A stretch of DNA of 64,000 bases from an uncultured Alphaproteobacteria bacterium. Lineage in GTDB: Bacteria; Pseudomonadota; Alphaproteobacteria; UBA8366; JADFVY01. Position 1 is the first letter of the stretch; every line of letters starts with the position of its first letter. Location of the stretch: positions 1 to 64,000 of the forward strand of contig CAMYKU010000006.1 of NCBI GenBank assembly GCA_947259105.1, read 5' to 3'. The notes beneath the pieces were generated by a model. It was not told the DNA's origin. It worked only from the letters and a program-made list of their open reading frames with translations, and did not search any database. Below are positions 41,822-50,486 of this stretch, piece by piece. Both the position numbers and the translations under genes were made by a program.

Positions 41822-42412
41822 ATGCGACGTATCGGAAAACTCGCTGTTCCTGCATTCCTGGCCCTGGCCCTCGCGGCCTGTACATCAGGGCCGCCGGAGC
41901 CGACGTCATGGCCGGATATCACGTTCACGAATCTGCGGCCGATCGAATTCGACGTCGCCGAAATCAAGATCGTCACGCCGTATCGCGAACCGATCGAGCG
42001 GCCCCATGTCGGCGAACAGTTCCCGGTTTCGCCCAGCCGTGCGGCGCGGAACTGGGCGGAGGACCGACTGCGCGCCGTCGGCCGGCGCGGAACGCTGACC
42101 GTCAGAATCCTCGAATCCGGCGCGGTCGAGGAAGTGCTGGAATCGTCCGGCGGCCTGAAGGGGATGCTGACCTGGGAGCAGTCCGAGAAATACACCGTCG
42201 TCATCGCCATGGAGATCAAGGCGCTGGACCCGGTCGGCCCGCGGGCGGCCACGGCCACGGCGCGGACCCGGAAAAGCACCACGGTCCGCGAGGACGCGAC
42301 GCTCGAACAGCGTGACCAGATCTGGTACGTGCTGACCAAGGATACGATGGCGGATTTCGACGCCGCCATGGAGCGCCAGATCCGGACGACCCTGGGCGGC
42401 TTCCTGAAATAG
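41822..42412 (+). CDS. Lipoprotein of unknown function
   Basis: A 196-residue predicted lipoprotein: IGKLAVPAFLALALAAC places the lipidated Cys at residue 20. The mature part (PDITFTNLRPIEFDVAEIKI, PSRAARNWAEDRLRAVGRRG, YVLTKDTMADFDAAMERQIR) is a compact alpha/beta domain seen in many alphaproteobacteria as a conserved hypothetical lipoprotein. AAGGAAA precedes the ATG at 41822; a longer in-frame start exists at 41741 but would bury the signal. It follows hslO by 70 bases. Confidence 0.82.
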   Translation: MRRIGKLAVPAFLALALAACTSGPPEPTSWPDITFTNLRPIEFDVAEIKIVTPYREPIERPHVGEQFPVSPSRAARNWAEDRLRAVGRRGTLTVRILESGAVEEVLESSGGLKGMLTWEQSEKYTVVIAMEIKALDPVGPRAATATARTRKSTTVREDATLEQRDQIWYVLTKDTMADFDAAMERQIRTTLGGFLK

Positions 42413-42437
42413 CGGCGCCGCGATCGGCGGCCGGCGC

Positions 42438-43040
42438 ATGCGCAAGGAGACCGGGGAGTCCCCGGGCGCCGGCAAACCCGGCCGGCGCCCGCCGAAGAAG
42501 GCGACCGCGAAACACCTGGAGAACGTTGCGCTGTGGTATCTGCAGCGCTTCGCCGCCAGCGCCGCGAGCCTGCGCCTTGTGCTGATGCGCCGGGTCGACA
42601 AGTCCGTCCGCGCGCACGACACCGACCGCGCCGAGGGCACGGCCCTGGTCGACGATATCGTCGCACGGTTCCGCGCCTCCGGCCTGCTGGACGACCGGGT
42701 GTACGCGGAAGGGCGCGCGCGCAGCCTGCATCGCCGCGGCGTCTCGGTCCGGGGCATAAGGGCGCGGCTCCGCGCCAAGGGAGTCGGCGCCGAAGACATC
42801 GAGGCGGCGCTCGCCGTGCTGCGCGAACACGCGGCGGAACCGGACCTCACCGCCGCCATCGCCTATGCGAGCCGCCGCCGCATCGGCCCGTACCGCAGGG
42901 GCGGCGACCGCGAGGCGATGCGCGAGCGCGACCTCGCGGCCCTGGCCCGCCAGGGTTTCACCTATGACACCGCCCGGCGGGTGATCGGGGCGGACGACGT
43001 CACCGCGCTGGAGATGGAGGCGGAAACGCGCGACGCGTGA
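42438..43040 (+). CDS. recX: RecX regulatory protein
   Basis: A 200-residue RecX family protein: three-helix repeats with ALWYLQRFAASAASLRLVLM, FRASGLLDDRVYAEGRARSL, RRGVSVRGIRARLRAKGVGA and YRRGGDREAMRERDLAALAR. RecX inhibits RecA filaments. The N-terminal 25 residues are a basic, proline-rich tail (GKPGRRPPKKATAKH). recA is not in the window. It lies 25 bases after the lipoprotein gene. Confidence 0.88.
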   Translation: MRKETGESPGAGKPGRRPPKKATAKHLENVALWYLQRFAASAASLRLVLMRRVDKSVRAHDTDRAEGTALVDDIVARFRASGLLDDRVYAEGRARSLHRRGVSVRGIRARLRAKGVGAEDIEAALAVLREHAAEPDLTAAIAYASRRRIGPYRRGGDREAMRERDLAALARQGFTYDTARRVIGADDVTALEMEAETRDA

Positions 43041-43456
43041 CGCAGAGTGCCGAAGCGCATCCGCCCGCCGGGGCCCGCCGCTGGCAATTTCCGCCGTTCC
43101 GGCCCGCCGGCAAAAAACCGCATGAAACGCCCCCTGTCCGCATCGCCCGCCACCCGCCGTCGCCGCCAATCCGGAGTCTACCGGTTGTGGCGAACATCTC
43201 CAAATCCCGGCGCCCCCGGGCCGCTCCGGCTTGGCCGCACGCGCCCGATGTGGAGGAACAACCCCATGCACCGTGGTTTTCTGCGGGTTTCAGAGCGGGG
43301 TTCGGGGGTGGCTTGCGGTAATATGATACCGGTTGCGGCGACGCCGGAATGCGCCCCGGCGCCCCCCCCCCCCACAACCAACCGCAAGAATCGGAATGCG
43401 CGCCGTTGCGCCGGGTGCTATCCCGGTCACCCTGTCAACCCGAACGGGAGCGCATA
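43041..43456. other. Intergenic region with repeat, no gene recognised
   Basis: It carries the inverted copy (about 43235-43300) of the repeat at 30885-30950, containing GGAACAACCCCATGCA and TTTCTGCGGGTTTC. A short frame starts at this ATG after GGAGG (MHRGFLRVS...) but is proline-rich noise beyond a few codons. A run of ten C residues lies near 43363. Confidence 0.5.
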
Positions 43457-44389
43457 ATGGCCGACGGCGGCATAAGGCTGAACATGGGCGTGCGGGACTG
43501 GGCGCTGCTCATCGTCCTCTCGCTGCTGTGGGGCGGGTCGTTCTTCTTCGTCGAGGTCGCGCTGACCGCGCTGCCGCCGTTCACCCTGGTGCTGCTGCGC
43601 GTCGGGCTTGCCGCCGCCGCGCTGCACGTCTTCCTTCGCTTCAGCGGGCTCGGCATGCCTTCCGGCTGGCGCGTGTGGGCCGCGTTCTTCGGCATGGGGC
43701 TGCTCAACAACGCGATCCCTTTCACCCTGCTGGTCTGGGGCCAGACGCAGATCACCAGCGGCCTCGCGTCGATCCTGAACGCGACGGCGCCGCTGTTCAC
43801 GGTCATCGTGGCGCACGCGGCAACCCGCGACGAGCGGCTGACCGGCGGCCGCCTGGCGGGCGTCGTCATCGGCTTCGCCGGCGTCGCGCTGATGATCGGG
43901 CCCGACGCGCTGGCCGGGCTCGGCGACGATCTGCTGGCGCAGATCGCGTGCCTTGCCGCCGCGCTGTCCTATGCCTTCGCCGGCGTGTTCGGGCGGCGCT
44001 TCGCGCGGATGGGCGTCAAGCCGGTGCAGACGGCGGCGGGCCAGGTCACCGCCTCGTCGCTCCTGCTGCTGCCGCTGGTGCTGCTCGTGGACCGGCCATG
44101 GTCGCTGCCGATGCCGGGGCCCGGGGCCTGGGCCGCCATCGTCGCGCTGGCGCTGCTGTCGACGGCGCTCGCCTACATCCTGTATTTCCGGATCCTGTCG
44201 ACTTCGGGTGCGACCAACCTGCTGCTCGTCACGCTGTTGATCCCGCCGACCGCGATCCTGCTGGGCGTCACCATCCTCGGCGAGCGCCTGGAGGCCATCC
44301 ACGTCGCCGGCATGGCCCTGATCGCGCTGGGCCTAGCCGCCATCGACGGCCGCCCGGCGCGCGCGGCGCGCGCACTTTTCAGTCCATGA
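43457..44389 (+). CDS. EamA/DMT-family transporter
   Basis: A 310-residue protein with ten transmembrane helices in two EamA repeats: ALLIVLSLLWGGSFFFVEVA, GLASILNATAPLFTVIVAHA, GVVIGFAGVALMIGP in the first half, SYAFAGVFGRRFARMGVKPV and ILSTSGATNLLLVTLLIPPT, ILLGVTILGERLEAIHVAGM in the second. It probably exports amino acids or metabolites; the substrate is unknown. The start at 43457 follows GGGAG. Confidence 0.92.
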   Translation: MADGGIRLNMGVRDWALLIVLSLLWGGSFFFVEVALTALPPFTLVLLRVGLAAAALHVFLRFSGLGMPSGWRVWAAFFGMGLLNNAIPFTLLVWGQTQITSGLASILNATAPLFTVIVAHAATRDERLTGGRLAGVVIGFAGVALMIGPDALAGLGDDLLAQIACLAAALSYAFAGVFGRRFARMGVKPVQTAAGQVTASSLLLLPLVLLVDRPWSLPMPGPGAWAAIVALALLSTALAYILYFRILSTSGATNLLLVTLLIPPTAILLGVTILGERLEAIHVAGMALIALGLAAIDGRPARAARALFSP

Positions 44390-44691
44390 TCCACTTGCGT
44401 GGAGTCGGCGCCGGCCCGCGCCAGAGTGTCTCAACTCTGCTTTGTTTGGATTCGCGCTTGCCATGGCGGCGCGACCTCATACTTCGAGACGCGGCTTCGC
44501 CGCTCCTCAGCATGAGGCTCCAGCATTCAAGCCCTCACGCCAAGGAGGGCTATAGGCCCATCTCGAAAGGTGGGAATACTCAAGATTTTCCTCATGCTGA
44601 GGAGGCTGCGAGAGCAGCCGTCTCGAAGTGCGAGGAAAATCTCCCCCGTTTCGCGGAGGTCCCCTCTATGGGGAAGGGCTCTGATCCGGCC
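44390..44691. repeat. Region filled by CCTCA..TGAGG palindromic repeats, copy 3
   Basis: The gap contains CCTCATACTTCGAGACGCGG, CTCCTCAGCATGAGG, a diverged GTCTCGAA relative, then TCCTCATGCTGAGGAGGC and GTCTCGAAGTGCGAGGA, so at least one full and one partial element. No gene is recognisable. Confidence 0.75.
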
Positions 44692-45456
44692 CTAATCGGC
44701 GGGCCCGTCCGGCGCCTCGCGGCGGCTGGCCCTGTGCGAGGCGGGGATGCCGCCGGGCAGCACGACGAACCTGCGGCGCTCGACCGCCTTGCCCGGGGCG
44801 GCGGCGTAGATTTGCTTGGTCGCCTCGACCAGCAGCACCCCGGCGAAAGTCTGGAACAGTTTGCTGCCGATGCGCTCGATCGCCGGCGCCGACTTCAGGA
44901 ACAGCCGGCGGCGCAGCGGCGGGATATAGAGCGCCCGCGCGGTATCCCCCGGCGTGAACATGCAATCCCGCAGCAGTCGCCGGATCTGGCCGTTGGTGTA
45001 AGGGTAGCCGTGGCCGAACGGGGTGCGCTCGCTGCGCGCCCAGATGCCGGTCCGGTTCGGCACCACCAGCAGCAGCTTGCCGTTGCCCTTGAGCACCCGC
45101 CAGGACTCGCGCATCATCTCGCGCAGCTCCTCGCTCGCCTCCACCGCGTGCACCAGCAACAGGCGGTCGACCGACAGATCGGCGAAGGGCAGCGCCGCCT
45201 CGTAGGCCAGCGCCACCTGGCCCGGCTCGTTCGGCGGCCACGGGATCACGCCCTGCTGCGCCGGCGCGATCGCCATCACGCATGCGGCCTCGGACTCGAA
45301 CTGCCATAGATAGGGCGTCGCGTGGCCGAGCCCCAGCACGCTCATGCCGTGCACATCCGGCCACACGGCGCGGATGCGCCGGCGGATCATGCGCCGCGCC
45401 ACCTGCCCCAGCGGCGAGCGGTAGAATTCGTCGAGATCGATGACGTCGTTCCACAT
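44692..45456 (-). CDS. SAM-dependent methyltransferase (type 11)
   Basis: A 254-residue class I methyltransferase. WPDVHGMSVLGLGHATPYLW is the SAM-binding glycine region, ADLSVDRLLLVHAVEASEEL motif II, and SWRVLKGNGKLLLVVPNRTG motif III. A second half (RDCMFTPGDTARALYIPPLR) suits a substrate cap. The substrate is unknown. The ATG at 45456 is chosen; a longer frame to 45828 adds unrelated residues. Confidence 0.85.
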   Translation of the reverse strand: MWNDVIDLDEFYRSPLGQVARRMIRRRIRAVWPDVHGMSVLGLGHATPYLWQFESEAACVMAIAPAQQGVIPWPPNEPGQVALAYEAALPFADLSVDRLLLVHAVEASEELREMMRESWRVLKGNGKLLLVVPNRTGIWARSERTPFGHGYPYTNGQIRRLLRDCMFTPGDTARALYIPPLRRRLFLKSAPAIERIGSKLFQTFAGVLLVEATKQIYAAAPGKAVERRRFVVLPGGIPASHRASRREAPDGPAD

Positions 45457-45632
45457 GGGCGCGGAGTTTAGCAGAAAGCCCGGCCGGTTGGGAACAGTCG
45501 GTGAACAGCGGCGGGGTTGTCGTGCGGGGGCGGCGGGGTGTAACCTCCGGGCCGCCGGGCGCTGGCTCAGCCGCCGCGCCTTACCGCGAACCCAAAGTGC
45601 AACGGTAAGCGCGACAGGACAGGGAACGGACG

Positions 45633-46241
45633 ATGAAACTTCGCTTTGCGGCGACCTCGCCTTATGTGCGCAAGGTCGTGATCCTCCTGCATGAAACCGG
45701 CCAGTTCGGGGATGTCGAACTCGTTCCGACCAACGTCTGGGATCCGGCGACCGACGTCGCCGCCGACAACCCGCTCGGCAAGGTCCCGGCGCTGATCCTC
45801 GACGACGGCACGGTGCTGTTCGACTCACCGGTGATCTGCGAGTATCTCGATGCCCACCATGACGGCGTGGCGCTGTTCCCCGGGCCCGGTCCGGAACGCT
45901 GGGCGGCGCTCAGGCTGCAGGCGCTGGCGGACGGCGGCCTCGACGCCCTGCTGCTGCGACGCATGGAAGGGCTGCGCGAACCGGCGCAGCAGTCCAGGGA
46001 CTGGATCGCGCGCCAGGTCGCCGCCGTGGACCGTTGCTTCGATGTTCTGGAGCGCGAGGCCGCATCGCTGGACGGCAACGTGACCATCGGCACCGTCACC
46101 GTCGGCTGCCTGCTCGGCTATCGCGATTTCCGGTTCGACGCGGACGGCTGGCGCAACGGCAGGCCGAAGCTGGCCGCCTGGTACGAGGCGTTCGCGCAGC
46201 GCCCGTCGATGCTGGCGACCATCCCGAAAGATCCGGCCTGA
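45633..46241 (+). CDS. Glutathione S-transferase
   Basis: A 202-residue GST. The thioredoxin-like half is KLRFAATSPYVRKVVILLHE (catalytic Ser/Tyr region SPY) and NPLGKVPALILDDGTVLFDS with PVICEYLD; the helical half includes AALRLQALADGGLDALLLRR and VGCLLGYRDFRFDADGWRNG. It probably conjugates glutathione to electrophiles. The start is preceded by ACAGGGAACGGACG. Confidence 0.9.
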   Translation: MKLRFAATSPYVRKVVILLHETGQFGDVELVPTNVWDPATDVAADNPLGKVPALILDDGTVLFDSPVICEYLDAHHDGVALFPGPGPERWAALRLQALADGGLDALLLRRMEGLREPAQQSRDWIARQVAAVDRCFDVLEREAASLDGNVTIGTVTVGCLLGYRDFRFDADGWRNGRPKLAAWYEAFAQRPSMLATIPKDPA

Positions 46242-46275
46242 GCCGGCCGCGGCGCAGGGCGTCCCGCATCCAGCT

Positions 46276-46720
46276 TCAGTGATGCACGTCCAGAAGCGGC
46301 TGGAAGCCGGAGAACACAGGCTCCAGCTCCACGCCCAGCGCATCGCCGAACTTGCTGACCGCGATGTAGATCGCGATGGTGAACACGGCCTCGACGATCT
46401 GCGGCTCGGTGAAATGCTAGGGCAATATCCCATCGCACGGAACCGATCCGGTTCCGTGCGATGGGATGAAATTGCCCGTTGTTTCAAAGGGCGAGCAGCT
46501 TTATCCGAACACGTGGAACCGCGAAAAGCGATTCCACGTGTTCGGATGCTGCTCTGGTGCAGCCGGTCCCAGAGTTCCTTCGGGATCCGGTTGGCGGCCA
46601 CGCCGATTTGAATCGTCAGGTCCATCAGCGCCTTTTCCGCGTCGGTGAAGTGCGGGCCTTCGGGCCGGAGAGGACCCCCGCATGCCGCCGACCAGCCGGC
46701 CGTCTTCGAAGATGAAGAGA
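46276..46720 (-). pseudogene. Carboxymuconolactone-decarboxylase-family gene split by a repeat
   Basis: On the minus strand one frame reads EGPHFTDAEKALMDLTIQIG and VAANRIPKELWDRLHQ up to 46556, and after a 139-base insert the same protein resumes as HFTEPQIVEAVFTIAIYIAV and SKFGDALGVELEP to a stop at 46276. Joined, they give a normal family C-terminus. The 5' part also shows a frameshift near 46680 (GGMR then PLRPEGPHF) and no clear start. The gene is dead; the insert is the composite palindrome at 46417-46555. Confidence 0.8.
46417..46555. mobile_element. 139-base composite palindromic element, copy 1 (inside a gene)
   Basis: It starts CTAGGGCAATATCCC and ends TTCGGATGCTGCTCT and consists of two hairpins: ATCGCACGGAACC/GGTTCCGTGCGAT, then CCGAACACGTGGAA with TTCCACGTGTTCGG. 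A second copy, identical except for about six positions, is at 58953-59091. It encodes no transposase. Its insertion into a coding sequence shows that it has moved. Confidence 0.8.
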
Positions 46721-46823
46721 ATTTAAATAAAATCAGCGGCGATTATTGGGCTAACCAGCCGTTTTTGGCCCACGGTTTGCTTCTATCTTTCCATCGGCAA
46801 CTAAAAGAGGGAAGGATCGGCTG

Positions 46824-47423
46824 ATGTCCAGGTTTGTTGTACTATCGTTGTCACTCGCCATTTCGCTTTTTGCGAATGGGGCGCTTGCAGATTCGCACGA
46901 AGAGAAGCTCCGGCAGTTTCTGCCGACCGTGCAGTCTGCACTCATGGAGCAGGACGTGGTCCGGACCCTGCGGAAATATAACGAGATCCACCGCGAAATG
47001 ACCCGCGCCGACATCGACGGGCTGGAGGCGATCTGGCAGGCGGAAATGAGTTCCGCCAACCGGCCGCTGGTCACCGGTGTCGTTCGGAACGTAACCGCCC
47101 TGCGCATGAAAAAGGTCATCAGGGAGACCGGGCGTGTCATCATGCGGATCAACCTGGTTGAGGCCAAGGGCCTCAGCGTCGCCCAGACCGCGGTCTTTCC
47201 ACGTATCTGGCAGGGGCCGACCGAGAAGATCATGAATGTCGCCACGGTTAATTCCAACATGGTGAGCATAGGCGATATCGAATTCGACGATTCCGGCAAG
47301 CAACGCCAGTTCGAAGCCACGTTCCCGGTGACCGATCCCGATACCGACGAGCTGATCGGCGCGGTGATCCTCGTTATCGACGCGGACGCGCTGGAGGAAG
47401 CCTATCCGGACCACGCCTTCTGA
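46824..47423 (+). CDS. Exported protein, possible periplasmic sensor-type domain
   Basis: A 199-residue protein with a signal peptide (VLSLSLAISLFANGALAD). The mature part is helix-rich, then a mixed domain with PRIWQGPTEKIMNVATVNSN, MVSIGDIEFDDSGKQRQFEA and TDELIGAVILVIDADALEEA, which resembles single Cache/PAS-like extracytoplasmic folds. No membrane anchor or output domain is present. GGAAGGAT precedes the ATG. The preceding 80 bases are AT-rich, as expected of a promoter. Confidence 0.7.
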   Translation: MSRFVVLSLSLAISLFANGALADSHEEKLRQFLPTVQSALMEQDVVRTLRKYNEIHREMTRADIDGLEAIWQAEMSSANRPLVTGVVRNVTALRMKKVIRETGRVIMRINLVEAKGLSVAQTAVFPRIWQGPTEKIMNVATVNSNMVSIGDIEFDDSGKQRQFEATFPVTDPDTDELIGAVILVIDADALEEAYPDHAF

Positions 47424-47648
47424 CGACCGGCATCCGCATCGGATACCGGTTTGCCGGCGGGCGAGCCGCAGGGAACACCAGCCGGCCAGCGTCATCGCCG
47501 CAACAAATCCCTTGATGCCAGAAGTGCGCCGCCAGTAATGGCGGCGCACGCGGCTGTCACGAACCGGGTCGCCTCGCCGGCGCCGAAGGCGGTCGGCCCG
47601 GCTTCGACCGACAGCGCGTCGCCCGCCGGTAAACCGCGACCTCCGCCG

Positions 47649-48074
47649 TCACGCCATGCCCCGCGCCAGCTCGATGACCCGCCGCGTCTCGCGCCACAGG
47701 TCGAGCGCCTCCAGTTCGGCCGGCGCGAACCAGCGCGCCTCCGCCGCATCGCCACCGCCGCGCGGCGTACCGGCGGTCCAGTCGGCCCGGAAGTCGACCA
47801 GCGTGTAGTGATACTGCAGGCCGCCGTCGCCATCGCGGGTCAGGGAATCCACGACGTCGACCAGCGGGCCGAGTTCCGCCTCGACACCGGTTTCCTGGCC
47901 CAGTTCGCGCAGTGCGCAGCCGCGCACCGTCTCGCCGAGCTTCTGCCGCCCGCCGGGCAGGCTCCAGGCCCCTTCGCGCGGCGGCTTGCCGCGCCGGATC
48001 AGCAGTACGTCCGCGCCCCTGAAACAGACGATGCCGACCCCGACGATCGGCGCCTCCGGGTAGTCGCGCTTCAT
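47649..48074 (-). CDS. NUDIX hydrolase
   Basis: A 141-residue Nudix protein with the box G-x5-E-x7-REL-x2-E-x-G-V in GGRQKLGETVRGCALRELGQ followed by ETGV. VGVGIVCFRGADVLLIRRGK is the usual first strand pair, and LQYHYTLVDFRADW fits the ADP-ribose pyrophosphatase type. It cleaves a nucleoside diphosphate linked to some moiety; the substrate is unknown. Confidence 0.92.
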   Translation of the reverse strand: MKRDYPEAPIVGVGIVCFRGADVLLIRRGKPPREGAWSLPGGRQKLGETVRGCALRELGQETGVEAELGPLVDVVDSLTRDGDGGLQYHYTLVDFRADWTAGTPRGGGDAAEARWFAPAELEALDLWRETRRVIELARGMA

Positions 48075-48142
48075 GGCCCCCCCGCGCCGTTGTTCGCGGG
48101 AGGCAATCTGGCACGCTCGAAAGCGGGCGGCAATATCGCGGT

Positions 48143-48586
48143 TCAGCCGCCGCTATCGAAGCGCGCCTTGACGCTCTCGAATCCCGCCCAGAGCGCCTGG
48201 CGCATCATCGCCGGCATTTCTTCCTCGGCGCCGGGATCCGGATCGAGGCGCGTATGCCATTCCATGAGAGTCCGGTCGCCATCGGTAATCTCCCGCAACC
48301 GCACCGTGGCCTCGTGGTTGGTCATCGGCATCGGCGAATCGTCGGTGATGGTGTAGCCGTAATAATATTCGTCGTCGGACCGGGCGGTCTGCCGCTCCAG
48401 AATTTGCGTACCGTCGGCCAGCGTGCAATGGCGCATCGAGCCAACCTCGTCGGCCGCCGGTCCTTCCTTCATCACGGTTTTCTCGACGACGGGGTGCCAC
48501 TCGAAGATATGGGCATAGTCGCCGACGACCTTCCATACCTCACCGATCGGCGCGGGGATCACGGCACTCAGATAGATTTCGGTCAT
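48143..48586 (-). CDS. SRPBCC-family protein (polyketide-cyclase/START-like)
   Basis: A 147-residue ligand-pocket protein: TEIYLSAVIPAPIGEVWKVV, GDYAHIFEWHPVVEKTVMKE, DEYYYGYTITDDSPMPMTNH and LMEWHTRLDPDPGAEEEMP. GGAGAAAGAA precedes the ATG. A perfect palindrome 28 bases upstream of the ATG (48614-48635) matches one before the adjoining TetR gene, so it is very probably under that repressor. The ligand is unknown. Confidence 0.88.
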   Translation of the reverse strand: MTEIYLSAVIPAPIGEVWKVVGDYAHIFEWHPVVEKTVMKEGPAADEVGSMRHCTLADGTQILERQTARSDDEYYYGYTITDDSPMPMTNHEATVRLREITDGDRTLMEWHTRLDPDPGAEEEMPAMMRQALWAGFESVKARFDSGG

Positions 48587-48613
48587 TTCTTTCTCCTGCT
48601 GGTTTTGGACATT

Positions 48614-48635
48614 GTTTGGAACAGATATTCCAAAC
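48614..48635. promoter_or_regulatory. TetR operator upstream of the SRPBCC gene
   Basis: A perfect palindrome, GTTTGGAA-CAGATA-TTCCAAAC. The core TTTGGAAC-N5-TTCCA recurs at 49266-49285 before the TetR gene; both genes lie on the minus strand. Confidence 0.7.
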
Positions 48636-48646
48636 TGGGCAAAAAA

Positions 48647-49228
48647 TTATTCGATCGCGGCGCCTGCCTGTCTGGCGATCGCGCGCAGCAACGGCTCTTC
48701 CGGCCGGCTTCTGGCGAGAACCCGAAGTCCGGTCAGCAGGCCCAGCAACGCCCGGGAGGCCTCCGTAGCGTCCACTGTCACCGGGATTTCGCCGGTGGCC
48801 TGGCCACTGTGGATGATGCGGTGGAAAAACCCCTCCATCCGCGACAGTCCGCCCGCCACGATCCCGGCGATTTCGGGATCATGGGCGGAGAGCTCGACGG
48901 ACGTGTTGGCAAGAAAACATCCGTTGTGGGCATCGTCGGCCAAGGCGCTCGCCACCGCATCGTCGAATACCGCCAGAACCGCCTGGCGCGGTGAATATTG
49001 CCGTTCGAGACCGGCGAGATAAGCCTCCAGCATATCCACCGCGTAGAGCCGCAGCGCCTGAATGAACAGGCTGCGTTTGTCGCCGAAGGTCGCGTACATG
49101 CTGGCCCGGTTGACGCCCATGCTGTCGACAAGGTCCTGCATCGACACACCCTCGTAACCCTTCGCCCAGAAGGCCTCCATGGCCCGTGCAAGGGCGTCAT
49201 CCACGTTGAACTGCTTGTCCCAGGGCAT
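48647..49228 (-). CDS. TetR-family repressor
   Basis: A 193-residue TetR regulator: DALARAMEAFWAKGYEGVSM, QDLVDSMGVNRASMYATFGD is the helix-turn-helix, and the C-terminal domain contains DAHNGCFLANTSVELSAHDP, typical of the YxaF/LmrA-like group with a conserved Cys (NGCFLAN) that may sense electrophiles. The start at 49228 follows GGAGGAG. It sits just upstream of the SRPBCC gene, and matching palindromes precede both. Confidence 0.9.
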   Translation of the reverse strand: MPWDKQFNVDDALARAMEAFWAKGYEGVSMQDLVDSMGVNRASMYATFGDKRSLFIQALRLYAVDMLEAYLAGLERQYSPRQAVLAVFDDAVASALADDAHNGCFLANTSVELSAHDPEIAGIVAGGLSRMEGFFHRIIHSGQATGEIPVTVDATEASRALLGLLTGLRVLARSRPEEPLLRAIARQAGAAIE

Positions 49229-49265
49229 CGTCTCGCTCCTCCAGCCGCACAACCAGCATAGCTTA

Positions 49266-49285
49266 TTTGGAACACTCATTCCATA
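49266..49285. promoter_or_regulatory. TetR operator upstream of the TetR gene
   Basis: TTTGGAAC-ACTC-ATTCCATA shares the TGGAA-N6-TTCCA core with 48614-48635 and lies 38-57 bases before the TetR ATG, consistent with autorepression and possibly with control of the divergent aldo-keto reductase. Confidence 0.6.
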
Positions 49286-49460
49286 CTATTTTCCACCCCG
49301 GCGCCGGTACTGCGTGCGGGTGCGTGCGGGCCGACACGACCCGAACGGATAATGCGCCAGCATCGCTTTCCGCTCTCGCATGTTTGCGGCGGCGCGCCGG
49401 CAGGGTAGATTGATCCGCCCCGCCGGCGCCCCCGCAATGCCACAGAGGAAACGACAAGGA

Positions 49461-50471
49461 ATGGACTACCGCAATCTTGGCCAGAGCGGCCTGAAGGTCT
49501 CACCCGTCTGCCTGGGCGCGATGATGTTCGGCGGCCAGACCGATTCGAAGACCGCCCAGAACATCATTTCCATCGCCCGCGATTCAGGCGTCAACTTCAT
49601 CGACACGGCGGACTCCTACAACAAGGGCGAGAGCGAGCGGATCGTCGGCAAACACATTGCCGGGGACCGCGACAAATGGGTGCTGGCGACCAAGGCCGGC
49701 AATCCCATGGGCTCCGGCCCCAACGAGCGGGGCATGGGGCGCAAGTGGCTGCTGCAGGCGATCGACGGCAGCCTGGACCGGCTCGGCACGGATTACGTGG
49801 ACATCTGGTATCTGCACAAACCCGACGCCGATACGCCGCTGGAGGAGACCCTGTCGGCGGTGGCCGACGTGCTGGCGACCGGCAAGGCGCGGTACTGGGG
49901 CGTGTCGAACATCCGCGCCTGGCGGATCGCCGATGCGGTGCGCATCGCCGACGGGCTGGGCATGGCCCGCCCCGCGGTCTGCCAGCCGTACTACAACCTG
50001 TTGAACCGCATGCCGGAGGTCGAGGTGCTGCCCGCCTGCGATCACTACGGCATGGGCGTGGTGCCGTACTCGGTGCTGGCCCGCGGCGTGCTGACGGGCA
50101 AGTACAAGGCGGGCGCGGAACCGGAGGCGGGAACCCGCGCCGGCCGCGCCGACAAACGCATCATGCAGACCGAATTCCGCGAGGAATCCCTGGCGATCGC
50201 GGAACGGATCGCCGGGCACGCGAAGGCGCGCGGCATGACCGCGGCGGATTTCGCGCTGCTGTGGATGCTGAACAACGAGATCGTCACCAGTGCGCTGACC
50301 GGCCCGCGCACGGTCGAGCAGTGGGAGGGTTATCTCGGCAGCCTGCGCTGCGAATTCACGGCCGAGGACGAGGCGCTGGTCGATTCGCTGGTCGCGGCGG
50401 GCCACCCTTCGACGCCGGGGTATTCGGACCCGCAATATCCGCTGACCGGGCGGCGGCCACGGACGGGGTAG
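49461..50471 (+). CDS. Aldo/keto reductase
   Basis: A 336-residue NADPH-dependent reductase. The catalytic tetrad is visible as FIDTADSYNKGESE (Asp, Tyr), WVLATKAGN (Lys) and DIWYLHKPDAD (His); the cofactor loop ALTGPRTVEQWEGYL is near the C-terminus. The start at 49461 follows GGAAACGACAAGGA; an in-frame start at 49380 lacks support. It is divergent from the TetR gene, whose operator lies between them. Confidence 0.92.
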   Translation: MDYRNLGQSGLKVSPVCLGAMMFGGQTDSKTAQNIISIARDSGVNFIDTADSYNKGESERIVGKHIAGDRDKWVLATKAGNPMGSGPNERGMGRKWLLQAIDGSLDRLGTDYVDIWYLHKPDADTPLEETLSAVADVLATGKARYWGVSNIRAWRIADAVRIADGLGMARPAVCQPYYNLLNRMPEVEVLPACDHYGMGVVPYSVLARGVLTGKYKAGAEPEAGTRAGRADKRIMQTEFREESLAIAERIAGHAKARGMTAADFALLWMLNNEIVTSALTGPRTVEQWEGYLGSLRCEFTAEDEALVDSLVAAGHPSTPGYSDPQYPLTGRRPRTG

Positions 50472-50486
50472 TCGCCTGTTCCCCCT

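Noticed and set aside
47492-47645. Small frame after the NUDIX gene ending TAACAAITGGALLASRD-like on the minus strand
   Set aside because: The frame has no start codon or ribosome binding site of its own, and its upstream part is antisense-frame noise of the NUDIX gene.
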